Of a stretch of DNA of 64,000 bases, positions 9,694 through 19,287 are shown in pieces. The stretch comes from Bacteroidales bacterium (GTDB lineage: Bacteria > Bacteroidota > Bacteroidia > Bacteroidales > UBA932), in assembly GCA_015060255.1 (NCBI GenBank), contig SUYV01000004.1:1-64000 (forward strand), read 5' to 3'. Numbering within the stretch: position 1 is the stretch's first letter; each line of letters begins with the position of its first letter. Under the pieces are notes generated by a model. It was not told the DNA's origin, made no database searches, and saw only the letters and a program-made list of their open reading frames with translations. Both the position numbers and the translations under genes were made by a program.

Positions 9694-11712
9694 TTATTCT
9701 GAATATGTTAATTTATATACTGCGAATGTCTTCGGACCGATTACTGTCGTAAGCGTATTGTCTTTTAATCCGTCGGCAATATGCGAAGTGGTCGGAACAA
9801 TCTGATCCGGTTTATCCAAAGTATTCTCTGCCAGGCTGTTGTCTGAATGGAGTGTCGTGCAGCAGACCTCTGGTGCAAGCTTCTGCCTGCGAGGAAGCCG
9901 TGTGAAGCATATGCTGATTTCCTGCAGGTCAGATGACAGGTTTGCAACCTTGACTATATACTCATTCTTTCCAGAGTCCTTTACAACTGAAGCATACAGC
10001 TGATTCTGACCTTCCTTGCCGGCCACAGGTCTTCCGTTCATGGTAAGCGGAAGGACTTCTGTGCCTTTGTTGCAGGCGTAGAGCTGCTGTACATAATAGC
10101 TGCATGTGCGCATCACATGCAGGTTGTCGAACCACACCATGTCTGGTCTCCACTGCCAGCCTTCCACATGGGCGAGAAGGGGAGCATATGATGCCATCAG
10201 CACGACATCAGCATTCCTTTCGAGCCCGGTCATGAATGCCGCCTCAAGCAGAGCCGCATTGAAATGATTCCACTTCTTGCCGTCAACGCCATGGCACGCA
10301 TACTCGCCGGCAAAGACCTTCGGTCCCTTTCTTGGATAGCCGTCATAGCGGTCCGCATTATTCTCAAAGAAGCTTTCCTCGGCATAGTAATGTTCATCAA
10401 CCAGATCCACATCAAGCTCGCGCATTGCTGCCCATAACTCATCGAAATCCTTTCCATCTCTGTAAGGACCTGAAGAGCCAATGATCTTAATGTCCGGATA
10501 CTGCTTGCGTATAGCCTCCATGAATACTACAAGACGCTCTGGATACAGTTCGCTCCACTGCTCGTTTCCGACACCTAAATATTTAAGGTTGAATGGTTCA
10601 GGGTGTCCCATTTCAGCTCGCACTTTACCCCATTGGGTGTCTGTGTCTCCATTTGCGAACTCTATAAGGTCAAGAGCATCCTGAACATATGGATCCAGCT
10701 CGTCAAGAGCGGCATGCGGATCTGTAGCCGGATCGTTCTGGAACTGACATGCAAGGCCGCAGCTGATAACAGGAAGCGGCTCTGCACCGATTTCTTCCGA
10801 GAAGAGGAAATATTCATAGAATCCGAGTCCGTATGACTGGAAATAGTCAGGATAAAGGCGGTTCGGGAAGGTATAGTTCCAGCGATTCATGTTTATTGGA
10901 CGATTTTCCACCGGACCCACCGAATTTTTCCACTGATATCGTGTTTCAAGGGTAGTGCCTTCTACGATGCATCCGCCTGGAAACCTGAACACTCCCGGTT
11001 TCAACTGCTGCAAAGCCTCCGCAATGTCTTTGCGAAGACCGTTTTCGTGTCCGTTGAATGTTTCGACAGGAAAGAATGATATGTGCTCCAGGTCTATGCC
11101 TTGACCAGGCGACAGATGCTCAAGGAAAATGCGAAGAGAGGCTTTTGCCTCTGTTATAGGAGACGTGATGACCGCTTCGTATTTCTTCCATTCCCTTGAG
11201 TCAACCTCAATATATCCGCGGCAGAATGCCTGGTCTTCTCCCATTGTGGCATTCTTGCAGAGACGGAATGAAATCAGTTCCTTTTCTTTGTCGCCGGAAG
11301 TGCGCGCCCATACACTGAAGCGATATTCCTTGCCTTCCTCCACACCGATGCCGAAGAATCCTTCATTCTCCAGGCCGGTGACAAACGCCGGATGGCCGGG
11401 ATAAGCAAGACGCACATAATGAGGATTCCTTTCGAAAGGACCGTCATCACAGATGGTGACATTGCCGAAAATGTTCCATCCCATGAAAGGATCGTCGAAC
11501 TCGAACGAACGGTTCTTCACCTTTTCAGCGTACAGGCCTCCGTCTGCCGCAAAGTTTATGTCCTCGAAGAAAAGGCCATACATGGTACCCGGAACAGGAA
11601 TTCCTTTCTTTCCTGCATCAACTGTCATAATGTTGTCCTGAGCGGCTGCACCCAAGGTAGATAATGCCAGACCGGCAGCAAGCACGAATCTGTTGAATAG
11701 TGAACTGAACAT
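9694..11712 (-). CDS. GH51 alpha-L-arabinofuranosidase
   Basis: YGLFFEDINFAADGGLYAE, FRFPGGCIVEG, YLGVGNEQW, VDEHYY motifs; signal peptide starts at Met 15 of the ORF-track protein. Confidence 0.9.
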   Translation of the reverse strand: MFSSLFNRFVLAAGLALSTLGAAAQDNIMTVDAGKKGIPVPGTMYGLFFEDINFAADGGLYAEKVKNRSFEFDDPFMGWNIFGNVTICDDGPFERNPHYVRLAYPGHPAFVTGLENEGFFGIGVEEGKEYRFSVWARTSGDKEKELISFRLCKNATMGEDQAFCRGYIEVDSREWKKYEAVITSPITEAKASLRIFLEHLSPGQGIDLEHISFFPVETFNGHENGLRKDIAEALQQLKPGVFRFPGGCIVEGTTLETRYQWKNSVGPVENRPINMNRWNYTFPNRLYPDYFQSYGLGFYEYFLFSEEIGAEPLPVISCGLACQFQNDPATDPHAALDELDPYVQDALDLIEFANGDTDTQWGKVRAEMGHPEPFNLKYLGVGNEQWSELYPERLVVFMEAIRKQYPDIKIIGSSGPYRDGKDFDELWAAMRELDVDLVDEHYYAEESFFENNADRYDGYPRKGPKVFAGEYACHGVDGKKWNHFNAALLEAAFMTGLERNADVVLMASYAPLLAHVEGWQWRPDMVWFDNLHVMRTCSYYVQQLYACNKGTEVLPLTMNGRPVAGKEGQNQLYASVVKDSGKNEYIVKVANLSSDLQEISICFTRLPRRQKLAPEVCCTTLHSDNSLAENTLDKPDQIVPTTSHIADGLKDNTLTTVIGPKTFAVYKLTYSE

Positions 11713-11735
11713 ATATTTCAAGTAATTATATGAAT

Positions 11736-13031
11736 TTATAGGGCAGATAGCCACGATACGACAGTTTCCAGGACCTTAGGCGAGATAGTCTCTTCGATGG
11801 TCCTGTATTCTGTTACAGCACCTGTCATGCAGTTTTGCAGAAGATGATTTGCGCCTTCTATTGCTTCTATATGGTGGGCATGAGAGGCTTTCAATCCAAT
11901 GCGCAGGGCATCGAGATTGCTTTCATGATCGACCTGTATGTCTTTGGTGCCGTTCAAAGCCAGAACCGGGCACGTTATGTCTGCCAGAAGCGGACGTACA
12001 TCAAGTGTGAGTAATTTCGAAAGATATGGAGTCCGGACCTGGTTCAAGACTGCCTGATAGTTCTGCTTCAATTCTTTTGGAAGGTTATAGTCGTCGGGAT
12101 CCGGCATCATACCGCCATTGACTTGTACATCAAAGGCTTTCTCCAACAGCCTGCAATATTCTTCTGTCACTTCTTCCGGAACGCCGGCCAACAAAAGGGC
12201 AGAGCGGTTCTGTGAAACCAGGGTCTCAGCACCTGAGACAACCATTCCTGCGAGGCAGACGATGAAATCAGCCTTCTTTTCGGCAGCAAGCATCAGCGCT
12301 ATTGTTCCTCCTTCACTATGACCGATTACTCCGACTCTGTCAAATCTGTTTCTGAGCAGATTTACAGCCATCTCTGTATCAGACTTGAAGTCTTCAGTAG
12401 TCCAGGAGAGGGGATTGCCTCCTTTCATGGCAAATCCTCTGTCATCATATCTCAAAGTGGCGATTCCTGCCCGTGCAAGAGCATCAGCGATGACTGCAAA
12501 CGGTTTGTGCTCGAAGAGCTCTTCATCCCGGTTCTGGATGCCGCTGCCTGTGACCATCACCAGCGCAGGAGTTTCGCGGGAGCATCCTGCCGGAAGAGTC
12601 AAGGTACCGTTCAGCACAATATCTCCATTGGTGAACGAAACCTCCTCAGTCTGATATGGATACGGTGGCTTCGGCGTCTGCGGACGCGCCGGCTTGTTCT
12701 CACCCGGGGTCAGTGTCAACGGGAATGAAGCATTCATCTGGGTGAAGGTTCCTACAATCTGACGGATCATCCACACACCTTCATAGCTTGCTCCAAGAGA
12801 GGGGATGATGACCTTTATGGTGTTTGAAGCAGGTCTGCTCACCTGAATGGGAATGCCTTCGGCTCCTTGATCCGGAGAATCCATCGAAGGATTCTCTCCG
12901 TCAAGATGGAACACAAGCGAAAGCGTTGTGCCTTGTACATCAAGTTTTCCAGACCATGTGCCTGTCTGTGCGTTTGCAATCATTGACATTACTGATATCA
13001 TGACTGCTGTTATGATTGATCTTTTATACAT
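11736..13031 (-). CDS. Secreted alpha/beta hydrolase (S33/dienelactone-hydrolase-like)
   Basis: ALVMVTGSGIQNRDEE, GHSEGGTIAL nucleophile elbow, LALNGTKDIQV. Confidence 0.8.
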   Translation of the reverse strand: MYKRSIITAVMISVMSMIANAQTGTWSGKLDVQGTTLSLVFHLDGENPSMDSPDQGAEGIPIQVSRPASNTIKVIIPSLGASYEGVWMIRQIVGTFTQMNASFPLTLTPGENKPARPQTPKPPYPYQTEEVSFTNGDIVLNGTLTLPAGCSRETPALVMVTGSGIQNRDEELFEHKPFAVIADALARAGIATLRYDDRGFAMKGGNPLSWTTEDFKSDTEMAVNLLRNRFDRVGVIGHSEGGTIALMLAAEKKADFIVCLAGMVVSGAETLVSQNRSALLLAGVPEEVTEEYCRLLEKAFDVQVNGGMMPDPDDYNLPKELKQNYQAVLNQVRTPYLSKLLTLDVRPLLADITCPVLALNGTKDIQVDHESNLDALRIGLKASHAHHIEAIEGANHLLQNCMTGAVTEYRTIEETISPKVLETVVSWLSAL

Positions 13032-13107
13032 ACTCACAAATATAATTTAATTGCATAAGATATCATAAGTTTGTGTAAATTTGCTTAAAAATAATAAACA
13101 TATAAAT

Positions 13108-13455
13108 ATGAAGATAGCAGTTCCAACAAGAGACGGTCACGTGGACGATCATTTCGGACATTGTGCTTATTATACAATTTTTGATGTTGTGGATGGAAAG
13201 GTGACAGGAACAAGCAAGCTTGCCTCTCCTGAAGGATGCGGATGCAAAAGCGGAATTGCGCCTGTGCTGAAACAGATGGGCGTAATGGTGATGCTGGCCG
13301 GCAATATGGGTCAAGGAGCTAAGAACGTACTCGAAGCACAGCGCATAGAGGTCATCAGAGGATGTAGCGGTAATGTAGAAGAGCTTGTTGCATCATTCCT
13401 CGCCGGTGAAATCAAAGACAATGGCGAAATCTGCGACCATCACGACTGCCACTAA
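13108..13455 (+). CDS. NifX/NifB-type dinitrogenase iron-molybdenum cofactor-binding domain protein
   Basis: MKIAVPTRDGHVDDHFGHCAYYTIFDV and C-terminal Cys/His tail CDHHDCH; stand-alone small protein. Confidence 0.8.
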   Translation: MKIAVPTRDGHVDDHFGHCAYYTIFDVVDGKVTGTSKLASPEGCGCKSGIAPVLKQMGVMVMLAGNMGQGAKNVLEAQRIEVIRGCSGNVEELVASFLAGEIKDNGEICDHHDCH

Positions 13456-13460
13456 AATAG

Positions 13461-13497
13461 AAGAGCCGCTGCGAAATGTGCAACGGCTCTTCTTATG
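13461..13497 (+). terminator. Rho-independent-like terminator hairpin
   Basis: AAGAGCCG...CGGCTCTT stem followed by a T-rich tract directly after the NifX-like gene. Confidence 0.6.
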
Positions 13498-13512
13498 TAA
13501 TTGACTTCAATA

Positions 13513-14946
13513 TTATTTAATTAAATATGTGGTCTCAGGCTGTGCGGTTCCCTTGAGGACACCTGCCTCTACAGTAAACGAAGTCCCATATACCTCATCC
13601 TTGTACTCACCGTCAGGAAGTGCTGTAGGAAGTTCTACAGGATTTGCCTCAAGAGCGAAATTGATGACAGCTGCACCCTTGTCGCCACGATTGACAACGA
13701 TGACTTCGCCATCCTCGGAAATCCTGACGTCCTCAAGTTGACCGTTCATGGCCTGACGGAACTTGTTCACAGCCACAACCTCAGGATGGAAGAACTCGTC
13801 ATTTCCACGTGCTCCAAGGAGGTTGTCACCGAAATAATTCTCACGTGTCGAGTTCATAGGACGGCTGTAGAAGAGCGGAGTGCCGTTCTGACGGGCAGTA
13901 AGGAATACCCATCCTGTGCGGATCTGAGCATCTGTAAGGCCTGCGCTCTCATTTGCATTGCAATATGTGTCATGGCTTTCTACCCATGTTGTAAGGTATT
14001 CAGGAGCAGCCCTGTGGTACCATGAAAGCAGGTCATGGTCCTTTGCGCTTCTCTTCCAGAGAACCTCGCGGAGGACATGTCCATAGCTTGAAGCTGTCTG
14101 GCCGAAGTAGCCTGCATACTCTTCCTCAGGAACGTTTCTGTCCTGAAGAACCTCGCCATATACGAAGAGGCTGTCATATGGAATGCAGAGTGACACTCCA
14201 AGCACTTCCTTGCGGCCTGTAGCCACATCCCAGAAGTCGTTTTCTGTAACACCTGCCTCTGTATCGAGAGGGTCTGAATGTACGCCGATATGCTTTGCTG
14301 TGTCATAACGGAAACCACGAACACCCATCTCAATGAGCTTGTTTACAAACTGCATGTAATATTTCTGGAAGAGGGGATTCTCAGTGTTGACATCCGGAAG
14401 TCCACCGACGCCCTGATGAGTACACTCTGTACGGTCGTTATAGTCCACTATACCCTGAAGTCCCTTGCTGTGGAACATCTTCTCACGGCCGCCAACGGCC
14501 TCATAGAACTCATCAGTGACAAGGTCGATGTTGAAAGCTGTATGGTTTGGAAGAACATCCACGAGGACTCTGATGTCGTATTTCTTTGCAGAGTCCAGCA
14601 TCGCCTTCATCTCTTCTTCTGTTCCGACGATATTGTTTCCTACAGTCCAATCGGTCGGCTGGTAATAATGATACCAGTTTCCCTCCTTCTCGTCAAGGAT
14701 CTTGATGTTTCCGCCTTCAGGGCTGAAACATGCATTCACAGGAGAGGTCTGCAGCATTGTGAAGCCTGCATCGGCGATCTGCTTCATGTTTTCAGCGATA
14801 GTAGGGAAGTTCCAGCTCCATACATGGAGAATGGTCTCCGTATTGGTGCTGTTAGGGTCATGAGTCATTCGGTCGACCAGACCGTCGTTCTGCGATGCAC
14901 AGGCAACAAGGCCCAGGCAAGCAATGATGGAAAGGATTCTTTTCAT
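13513..14946 (-). CDS. GH13 alpha-amylase family lipoprotein
   Basis: Lipobox LVACAS; VLVDVLPNHTAFN, GVRGFRYDTAKHIG, VESHDTY motifs. Confidence 0.85.
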   Translation of the reverse strand: MKRILSIIACLGLVACASQNDGLVDRMTHDPNSTNTETILHVWSWNFPTIAENMKQIADAGFTMLQTSPVNACFSPEGGNIKILDEKEGNWYHYYQPTDWTVGNNIVGTEEEMKAMLDSAKKYDIRVLVDVLPNHTAFNIDLVTDEFYEAVGGREKMFHSKGLQGIVDYNDRTECTHQGVGGLPDVNTENPLFQKYYMQFVNKLIEMGVRGFRYDTAKHIGVHSDPLDTEAGVTENDFWDVATGRKEVLGVSLCIPYDSLFVYGEVLQDRNVPEEEYAGYFGQTASSYGHVLREVLWKRSAKDHDLLSWYHRAAPEYLTTWVESHDTYCNANESAGLTDAQIRTGWVFLTARQNGTPLFYSRPMNSTRENYFGDNLLGARGNDEFFHPEVVAVNKFRQAMNGQLEDVRISEDGEVIVVNRGDKGAAVINFALEANPVELPTALPDGEYKDEVYGTSFTVEAGVLKGTAQPETTYLIK

Positions 14947-15024
14947 TTTTCGGTAGTATGTATATTTTATGCGAAGATACTATAAATTTTCCATAACTTT
15001 GTCTAAATAACTTTGACTATAGGT

Positions 15025-15579
15025 ATGACAGAGAAAGAAAAGATGCTGGCAGGACTGGTCTATTCAGCAACTGACAAGGAGTTGCTGGAAGAACTGAATG
15101 CCGTCAAGGAAATCATCCATGACTATAATTCATTGCGACCTTCCGATCTTCGGAAAAAGCTGGAAATCCTGAAAGGTCTGCTTGGACATATTGCTGATGA
15201 TGAAATAATCATCAATCAGCCGTTTTATTGTGATTACGGCAAGCAGATAAGTGTCGGAAAACGTTTCTTCGCCAACTTCAACCTTACAGTCCTGGATGAG
15301 GCAATTGTTACGATAGGTGATGATTGCTTCATCGGTCCTAATGTAAGCATATACACGGCATGCCATAGCACCGACCCGGTTGAGAGAAACACTCGCGATG
15401 AATGGGCAAAGCCGGTGTGTATCGGAAACAATGTCTGGATCGGAGGGAGCGTTACCATACTTCCAGGCGTGACGATAGGGGACAATGTTACTATCGGTGC
15501 CGGTTCGGTCGTCACTAAAGACATTCCGAGCAATTCTGTTGCCGTAGGTAATCCATGTAAAGTAATCAAACAGATCTAA
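15025..15579 (+). CDS. Sugar O-acetyltransferase (maltose/galactoside acetyltransferase-like)
   Basis: MTEKEKMLAGLVYSATDKEL N-terminus and left-handed beta-helix hexapeptide repeats (IGNNVWIGGSVTILPGVTIGDNVTIGAGSVVTKDIP). Confidence 0.9.
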   Translation: MTEKEKMLAGLVYSATDKELLEELNAVKEIIHDYNSLRPSDLRKKLEILKGLLGHIADDEIIINQPFYCDYGKQISVGKRFFANFNLTVLDEAIVTIGDDCFIGPNVSIYTACHSTDPVERNTRDEWAKPVCIGNNVWIGGSVTILPGVTIGDNVTIGAGSVVTKDIPSNSVAVGNPCKVIKQI

Positions 15580-15591
15580 GCCTTCTGACCT

Positions 15592-16617
15592 ATGTACCAG
15601 TTTCAGTGTGACTATAACCAGGGAGCTCATCCGCGCATCATGGAGAGACTTCTCGAAACAAATCTCGAACAGACCGTAGGATACGGCGAGGACCATTATT
15701 GTGCGGCGGCACGTGAAGCGATACGCACGGCCATTGGCAGGACTGATGTGGATGTACACTTCCTTGTCGGTGGCACGCAGGCCAATGCTACGGTCATATC
15801 GTCAATTCTGCGCCCATATCAAGGTGTATTATGTGCCACGACAGGACATATAAATGTCCACGAGACAGGAGCCATAGAACATGGTGGACACAAAGTTCTT
15901 GCTGTCAACGCCAAAGACGGACTTCTTGAAGCGGAGCAGATCAGAAAGGCAATGGAGCTGCATTATGCTGAAGATGGTCCTGAGCACACCGTGCAGCCCG
16001 GAATGGTATATATTTCATTTTCATCGGAGCTGGGAACAGTGTACACTCTTCAACAGCTTCGGGAAATCAGCTCCGCATGCAGAGAATACGGACTTCCGCT
16101 GTTCATCGACGGAGCCAGGATGGGATACGGTCTGGCATCCGAAGGATGCGACGTTACATTGCAGGACATTGCTGAGCTCGCCGATGTCTTCTATCTCGGC
16201 GGCACCAAGCAAGGTGCGCTTTTCGGAGAAGCGGTGGTCATAGTCAATGATGCATTGAAGAAGGATTTCAGATATTTCATAAAGCAGAACGGGGGAATGC
16301 TTGCAAAGGGACGTCTTCTCGGTCTCCAGTTCCTTACTCTTTTTGAAGACGGCCTGTATTTCAGGATCTCGCAACATGCAGTAAGACAGGCTTTGAGGAT
16401 TCGTGATGCTTTTGAAAGCAAGGGGTTCGAAATGCTAGTCCACAGTCCTTCCAACCAGCAGTTCCCGATACTTGACAATGACACTATGTCGCGTCTCGCG
16501 GAAAACTTCCTTTTCTCTGTATGGCAGAAGATTGACGAGTCACATACTGCCGTACGCTTCTGCACCAGCTGGGCTACCGATGAAAAGGCAGTCGATTCAT
16601 TGATAAATGCCATTTGA
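15592..16617 (+). CDS. PLP-dependent beta-eliminating lyase / low-specificity threonine aldolase family
   Basis: NVHETGAIEHGGHKVLAV, LFIDGARMGYGL, FYLGGTKQGALFGEAVV. Confidence 0.85.
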   Translation: MYQFQCDYNQGAHPRIMERLLETNLEQTVGYGEDHYCAAAREAIRTAIGRTDVDVHFLVGGTQANATVISSILRPYQGVLCATTGHINVHETGAIEHGGHKVLAVNAKDGLLEAEQIRKAMELHYAEDGPEHTVQPGMVYISFSSELGTVYTLQQLREISSACREYGLPLFIDGARMGYGLASEGCDVTLQDIAELADVFYLGGTKQGALFGEAVVIVNDALKKDFRYFIKQNGGMLAKGRLLGLQFLTLFEDGLYFRISQHAVRQALRIRDAFESKGFEMLVHSPSNQQFPILDNDTMSRLAENFLFSVWQKIDESHTAVRFCTSWATDEKAVDSLINAI

Positions 16618-16730
16618 CGGTCGTCCAGGGCAGTTGTTTATAAGTATGTTGATAAAGACATTGTATTTTCTAGGAATGTGATGATTTTATTCAATATCTT
16701 AGCGTGCTAAGACTATAACCACTAATTATT

Positions 16731-18839
16731 ATGAGCAGCGCTGAGGTAACCATCGTAAAGAGAGACGGAAAACATAAGGCTTTTTCCGTTGAGAAAATCA
16801 AGAATGCAATACGCAAAGCCTTCTTGTCAGTAGGAGCTTTTGCAACAGAGGAAGATCTTGTAAATATCCTTTCGCACGTGCGTATCACTGAAGGAATGCA
16901 CGTGGAGGATATCCAGAATCAGGTAGAGATAGGACTTATGGCAGAGCAGTATTTTGCTGTAGCAAAGTCATTCATGCTCTATCGCCAGAGGCATAGTGAA
17001 GACAGAGAGGTGCGTGACCACCTTGACTTTCTCATCCAGTATTGCCAGGCAGAAAATGCTGCAACCGGCAGCAAATATGACGCAAATGCAAATATCGAGA
17101 AGAAGAATCTTGCCACTCTTATCGGAGAACTTCCTAAAAAGAACTTCATCAGACTTAATCGCCGCATCCTGACAGACAGGATGAAGAAGATGTATGGTAA
17201 GGAGCTTTCGGACAAGTATATCAGACTGCTCAAGAATCACCACCTTTATAAGAATGATGAGACATCACTGGCAAACTACTGCGCCAGCATCACAATGTAT
17301 CCTTGGCTGCTCGAGGGTACAAAACCTATAGGCGGCAACTCTATAGGCCCTACAAATCTCAAGTCATTCTGCGGAGGCTTCATCAACCTCGTGTTCATGG
17401 TCTCAAGCATGCTCAGCGGTGCTTGTGCCACTCCGGAATTCCTTATGTACATGAACTACTTCATCGGTAAGGAATATGGTCTCGACTATTGGAAAGACCC
17501 TCAGCGTCAGGCAGATAACTCAATCAAGAAACGTTCGATAGACAAAGTCATCACAGACTGCTTCGAACAGATTGTATACTCTATCAACCAACCTACCGGA
17601 GCTCGTAATTTCCAGGCTGTGTTCTGGAATATCTCATACTACGACAAGAACTATTTCGAAAGCATCTTCGGAGAATTCCGTTTCCCTGACGGATCGAAAC
17701 CAGACTGGGACGGCCTCTCATGGCTCCAGAAGAGGTTCATGAAATGGTTCAATGCAGAAAGACTCAAGACTCCTCTTACATTCCCTGTAGAGACAATGGC
17801 TCTCCTCACTGAGAATAATGAGGTGAAGGACAAGGAGTGGGGAGACTTCACTGCAGAAATGTATGCTGAAGGACACTCGTTCTTTACATATATGAGTGAT
17901 AACGCAGACTCTCTGGCTTCCTGCTGCCGCTTGCGCAACGAGATCCAGGATAACGGATTCAGCTATACCCTTGGAGCTGGTGGTGTGTCTACAGGCTCGA
18001 AGAGTGTACTCACCATCAACCTGAACCGCTGTATCCAGTATGCTGTCAAGAACGGTCGCGACTACATGACATATCTGGCCGAAGTGGTTGACCTTGTACA
18101 TAAGGTCCAGCTCGCATATGATGAGAACCTCAAGGCCCTCAAGGAGCAGGGTATGCTTCCGCTCTTCGATGCCGGATTCATCAATATCGGCCGTCAGTAT
18201 CTTACAGTAGGTATCAACGGTCTCGTGGAGGCTGCTGAGTTCCTCGGCATCGAAATCAATGACAATCCTCAGTATGTTGAGTTTGTACAGAACACACTCG
18301 GACTGATAGAGAAATACAACAAGCAGTACCGCACAAAGACCACACTGTTCAACTGCGAAATGATTCCTGCAGAGAACGTAGGAGTAAAGCATGCGAAGTG
18401 GGACAGGGAAGACGGCTATGTCGTACCTCGCGACTGCTACAACAGCTATTTTTATATTGTAGAGGACAAGTCTCTCAATATCATTGACAAGATGCGTCTG
18501 CACGGCCGCAAATACATCGAGCATCTCACAGGAGGCTCGGCGCTCCACCTCAATCTCGAGGAGCACCTGTCAAAGGCGCAGTATGCACAGCTGCTCCGTG
18601 TCGCAGCACAGGAAGGATGCAACTACTTCACTTTCAACATCCCGAATACAATATGCAACAGTTGCGGCCACATCAGCAAACATTACCTCAAGGAGTGTCC
18701 TGAATGCCATAGCCAGGATATCGACTATCTGACCCGTATCATTGGTTATATGAAACGTGTAAGCAATTTCTCGATGGCACGTCAGGAGGAGGCCGCAAGA
18801 CGCTTCTACCATAAGAATGAAGATAAGCCTAAATGCTAA
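16731..18839 (+). CDS. nrdD: Anaerobic ribonucleoside-triphosphate reductase
   Basis: N-terminal ATP-cone (VIKRDGKHKAFSVEKIKNAIRKAF), C-terminal zinc site CNSCG..CPEC and glycyl radical motif RIIGYMKRVSNFS. Confidence 0.93.
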   Translation: MSSAEVTIVKRDGKHKAFSVEKIKNAIRKAFLSVGAFATEEDLVNILSHVRITEGMHVEDIQNQVEIGLMAEQYFAVAKSFMLYRQRHSEDREVRDHLDFLIQYCQAENAATGSKYDANANIEKKNLATLIGELPKKNFIRLNRRILTDRMKKMYGKELSDKYIRLLKNHHLYKNDETSLANYCASITMYPWLLEGTKPIGGNSIGPTNLKSFCGGFINLVFMVSSMLSGACATPEFLMYMNYFIGKEYGLDYWKDPQRQADNSIKKRSIDKVITDCFEQIVYSINQPTGARNFQAVFWNISYYDKNYFESIFGEFRFPDGSKPDWDGLSWLQKRFMKWFNAERLKTPLTFPVETMALLTENNEVKDKEWGDFTAEMYAEGHSFFTYMSDNADSLASCCRLRNEIQDNGFSYTLGAGGVSTGSKSVLTINLNRCIQYAVKNGRDYMTYLAEVVDLVHKVQLAYDENLKALKEQGMLPLFDAGFINIGRQYLTVGINGLVEAAEFLGIEINDNPQYVEFVQNTLGLIEKYNKQYRTKTTLFNCEMIPAENVGVKHAKWDREDGYVVPRDCYNSYFYIVEDKSLNIIDKMRLHGRKYIEHLTGGSALHLNLEEHLSKAQYAQLLRVAAQEGCNYFTFNIPNTICNSCGHISKHYLKECPECHSQDIDYLTRIIGYMKRVSNFSMARQEEAARRFYHKNEDKPKC

Positions 18840-19285
18840 AATGCTACAGTTTTGATATTGTCTGCCAGGAGATCCCGGATGAGATCAGCCTGGCAGTCAA
18901 CATTTCAAGGTGTCCCAACAGATGCCCTGGTTGCCATAGTCCCTGGTTGTGGGAAGACGAGGGGGAAGAAATGTCCGACGAGATGCTCAGGAATCTCATC
19001 GGCAGATATTCTGCAGCCATAACCTGTTTCTGCTTCATGGGTGGTGATGCAGATCCTTCGGAAATAGAACGGCTTGCAGGAGTGGTAAAGGAAAGCTTTC
19101 CGCATCTCAAGACTGCATGGTATTCCGGAAAGGAGAATATTCCTGTCGGATTTGACCTGAGAGTCCTTGACTATGTCAAGATTGGCCCGTATGTTGAAGC
19201 ATTAGGAGGGCTGAAATCAAAAACGACCAATCAGGTATTATACAGAATACTTCCTGATGGTACACTAGAAAAAATTTTACTGTAA
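18833..19285 (+). CDS. nrdG: Anaerobic ribonucleotide reductase-activating radical SAM protein
   Basis: NRCPGCHSPWLW radical-SAM-like motif; overlaps nrdD. Confidence 0.88.
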   Translation: MLKCYSFDIVCQEIPDEISLAVNISRCPNRCPGCHSPWLWEDEGEEMSDEMLRNLIGRYSAAITCFCFMGGDADPSEIERLAGVVKESFPHLKTAWYSGKENIPVGFDLRVLDYVKIGPYVEALGGLKSKTTNQVLYRILPDGTLEKILL

Positions 19286-19287
19286 AC

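Noticed and set aside
17718-18566. 282-aa minus-strand ORF opposite nrdD
   Set aside because: Antisense shadow of nrdD with no recognisable domain.
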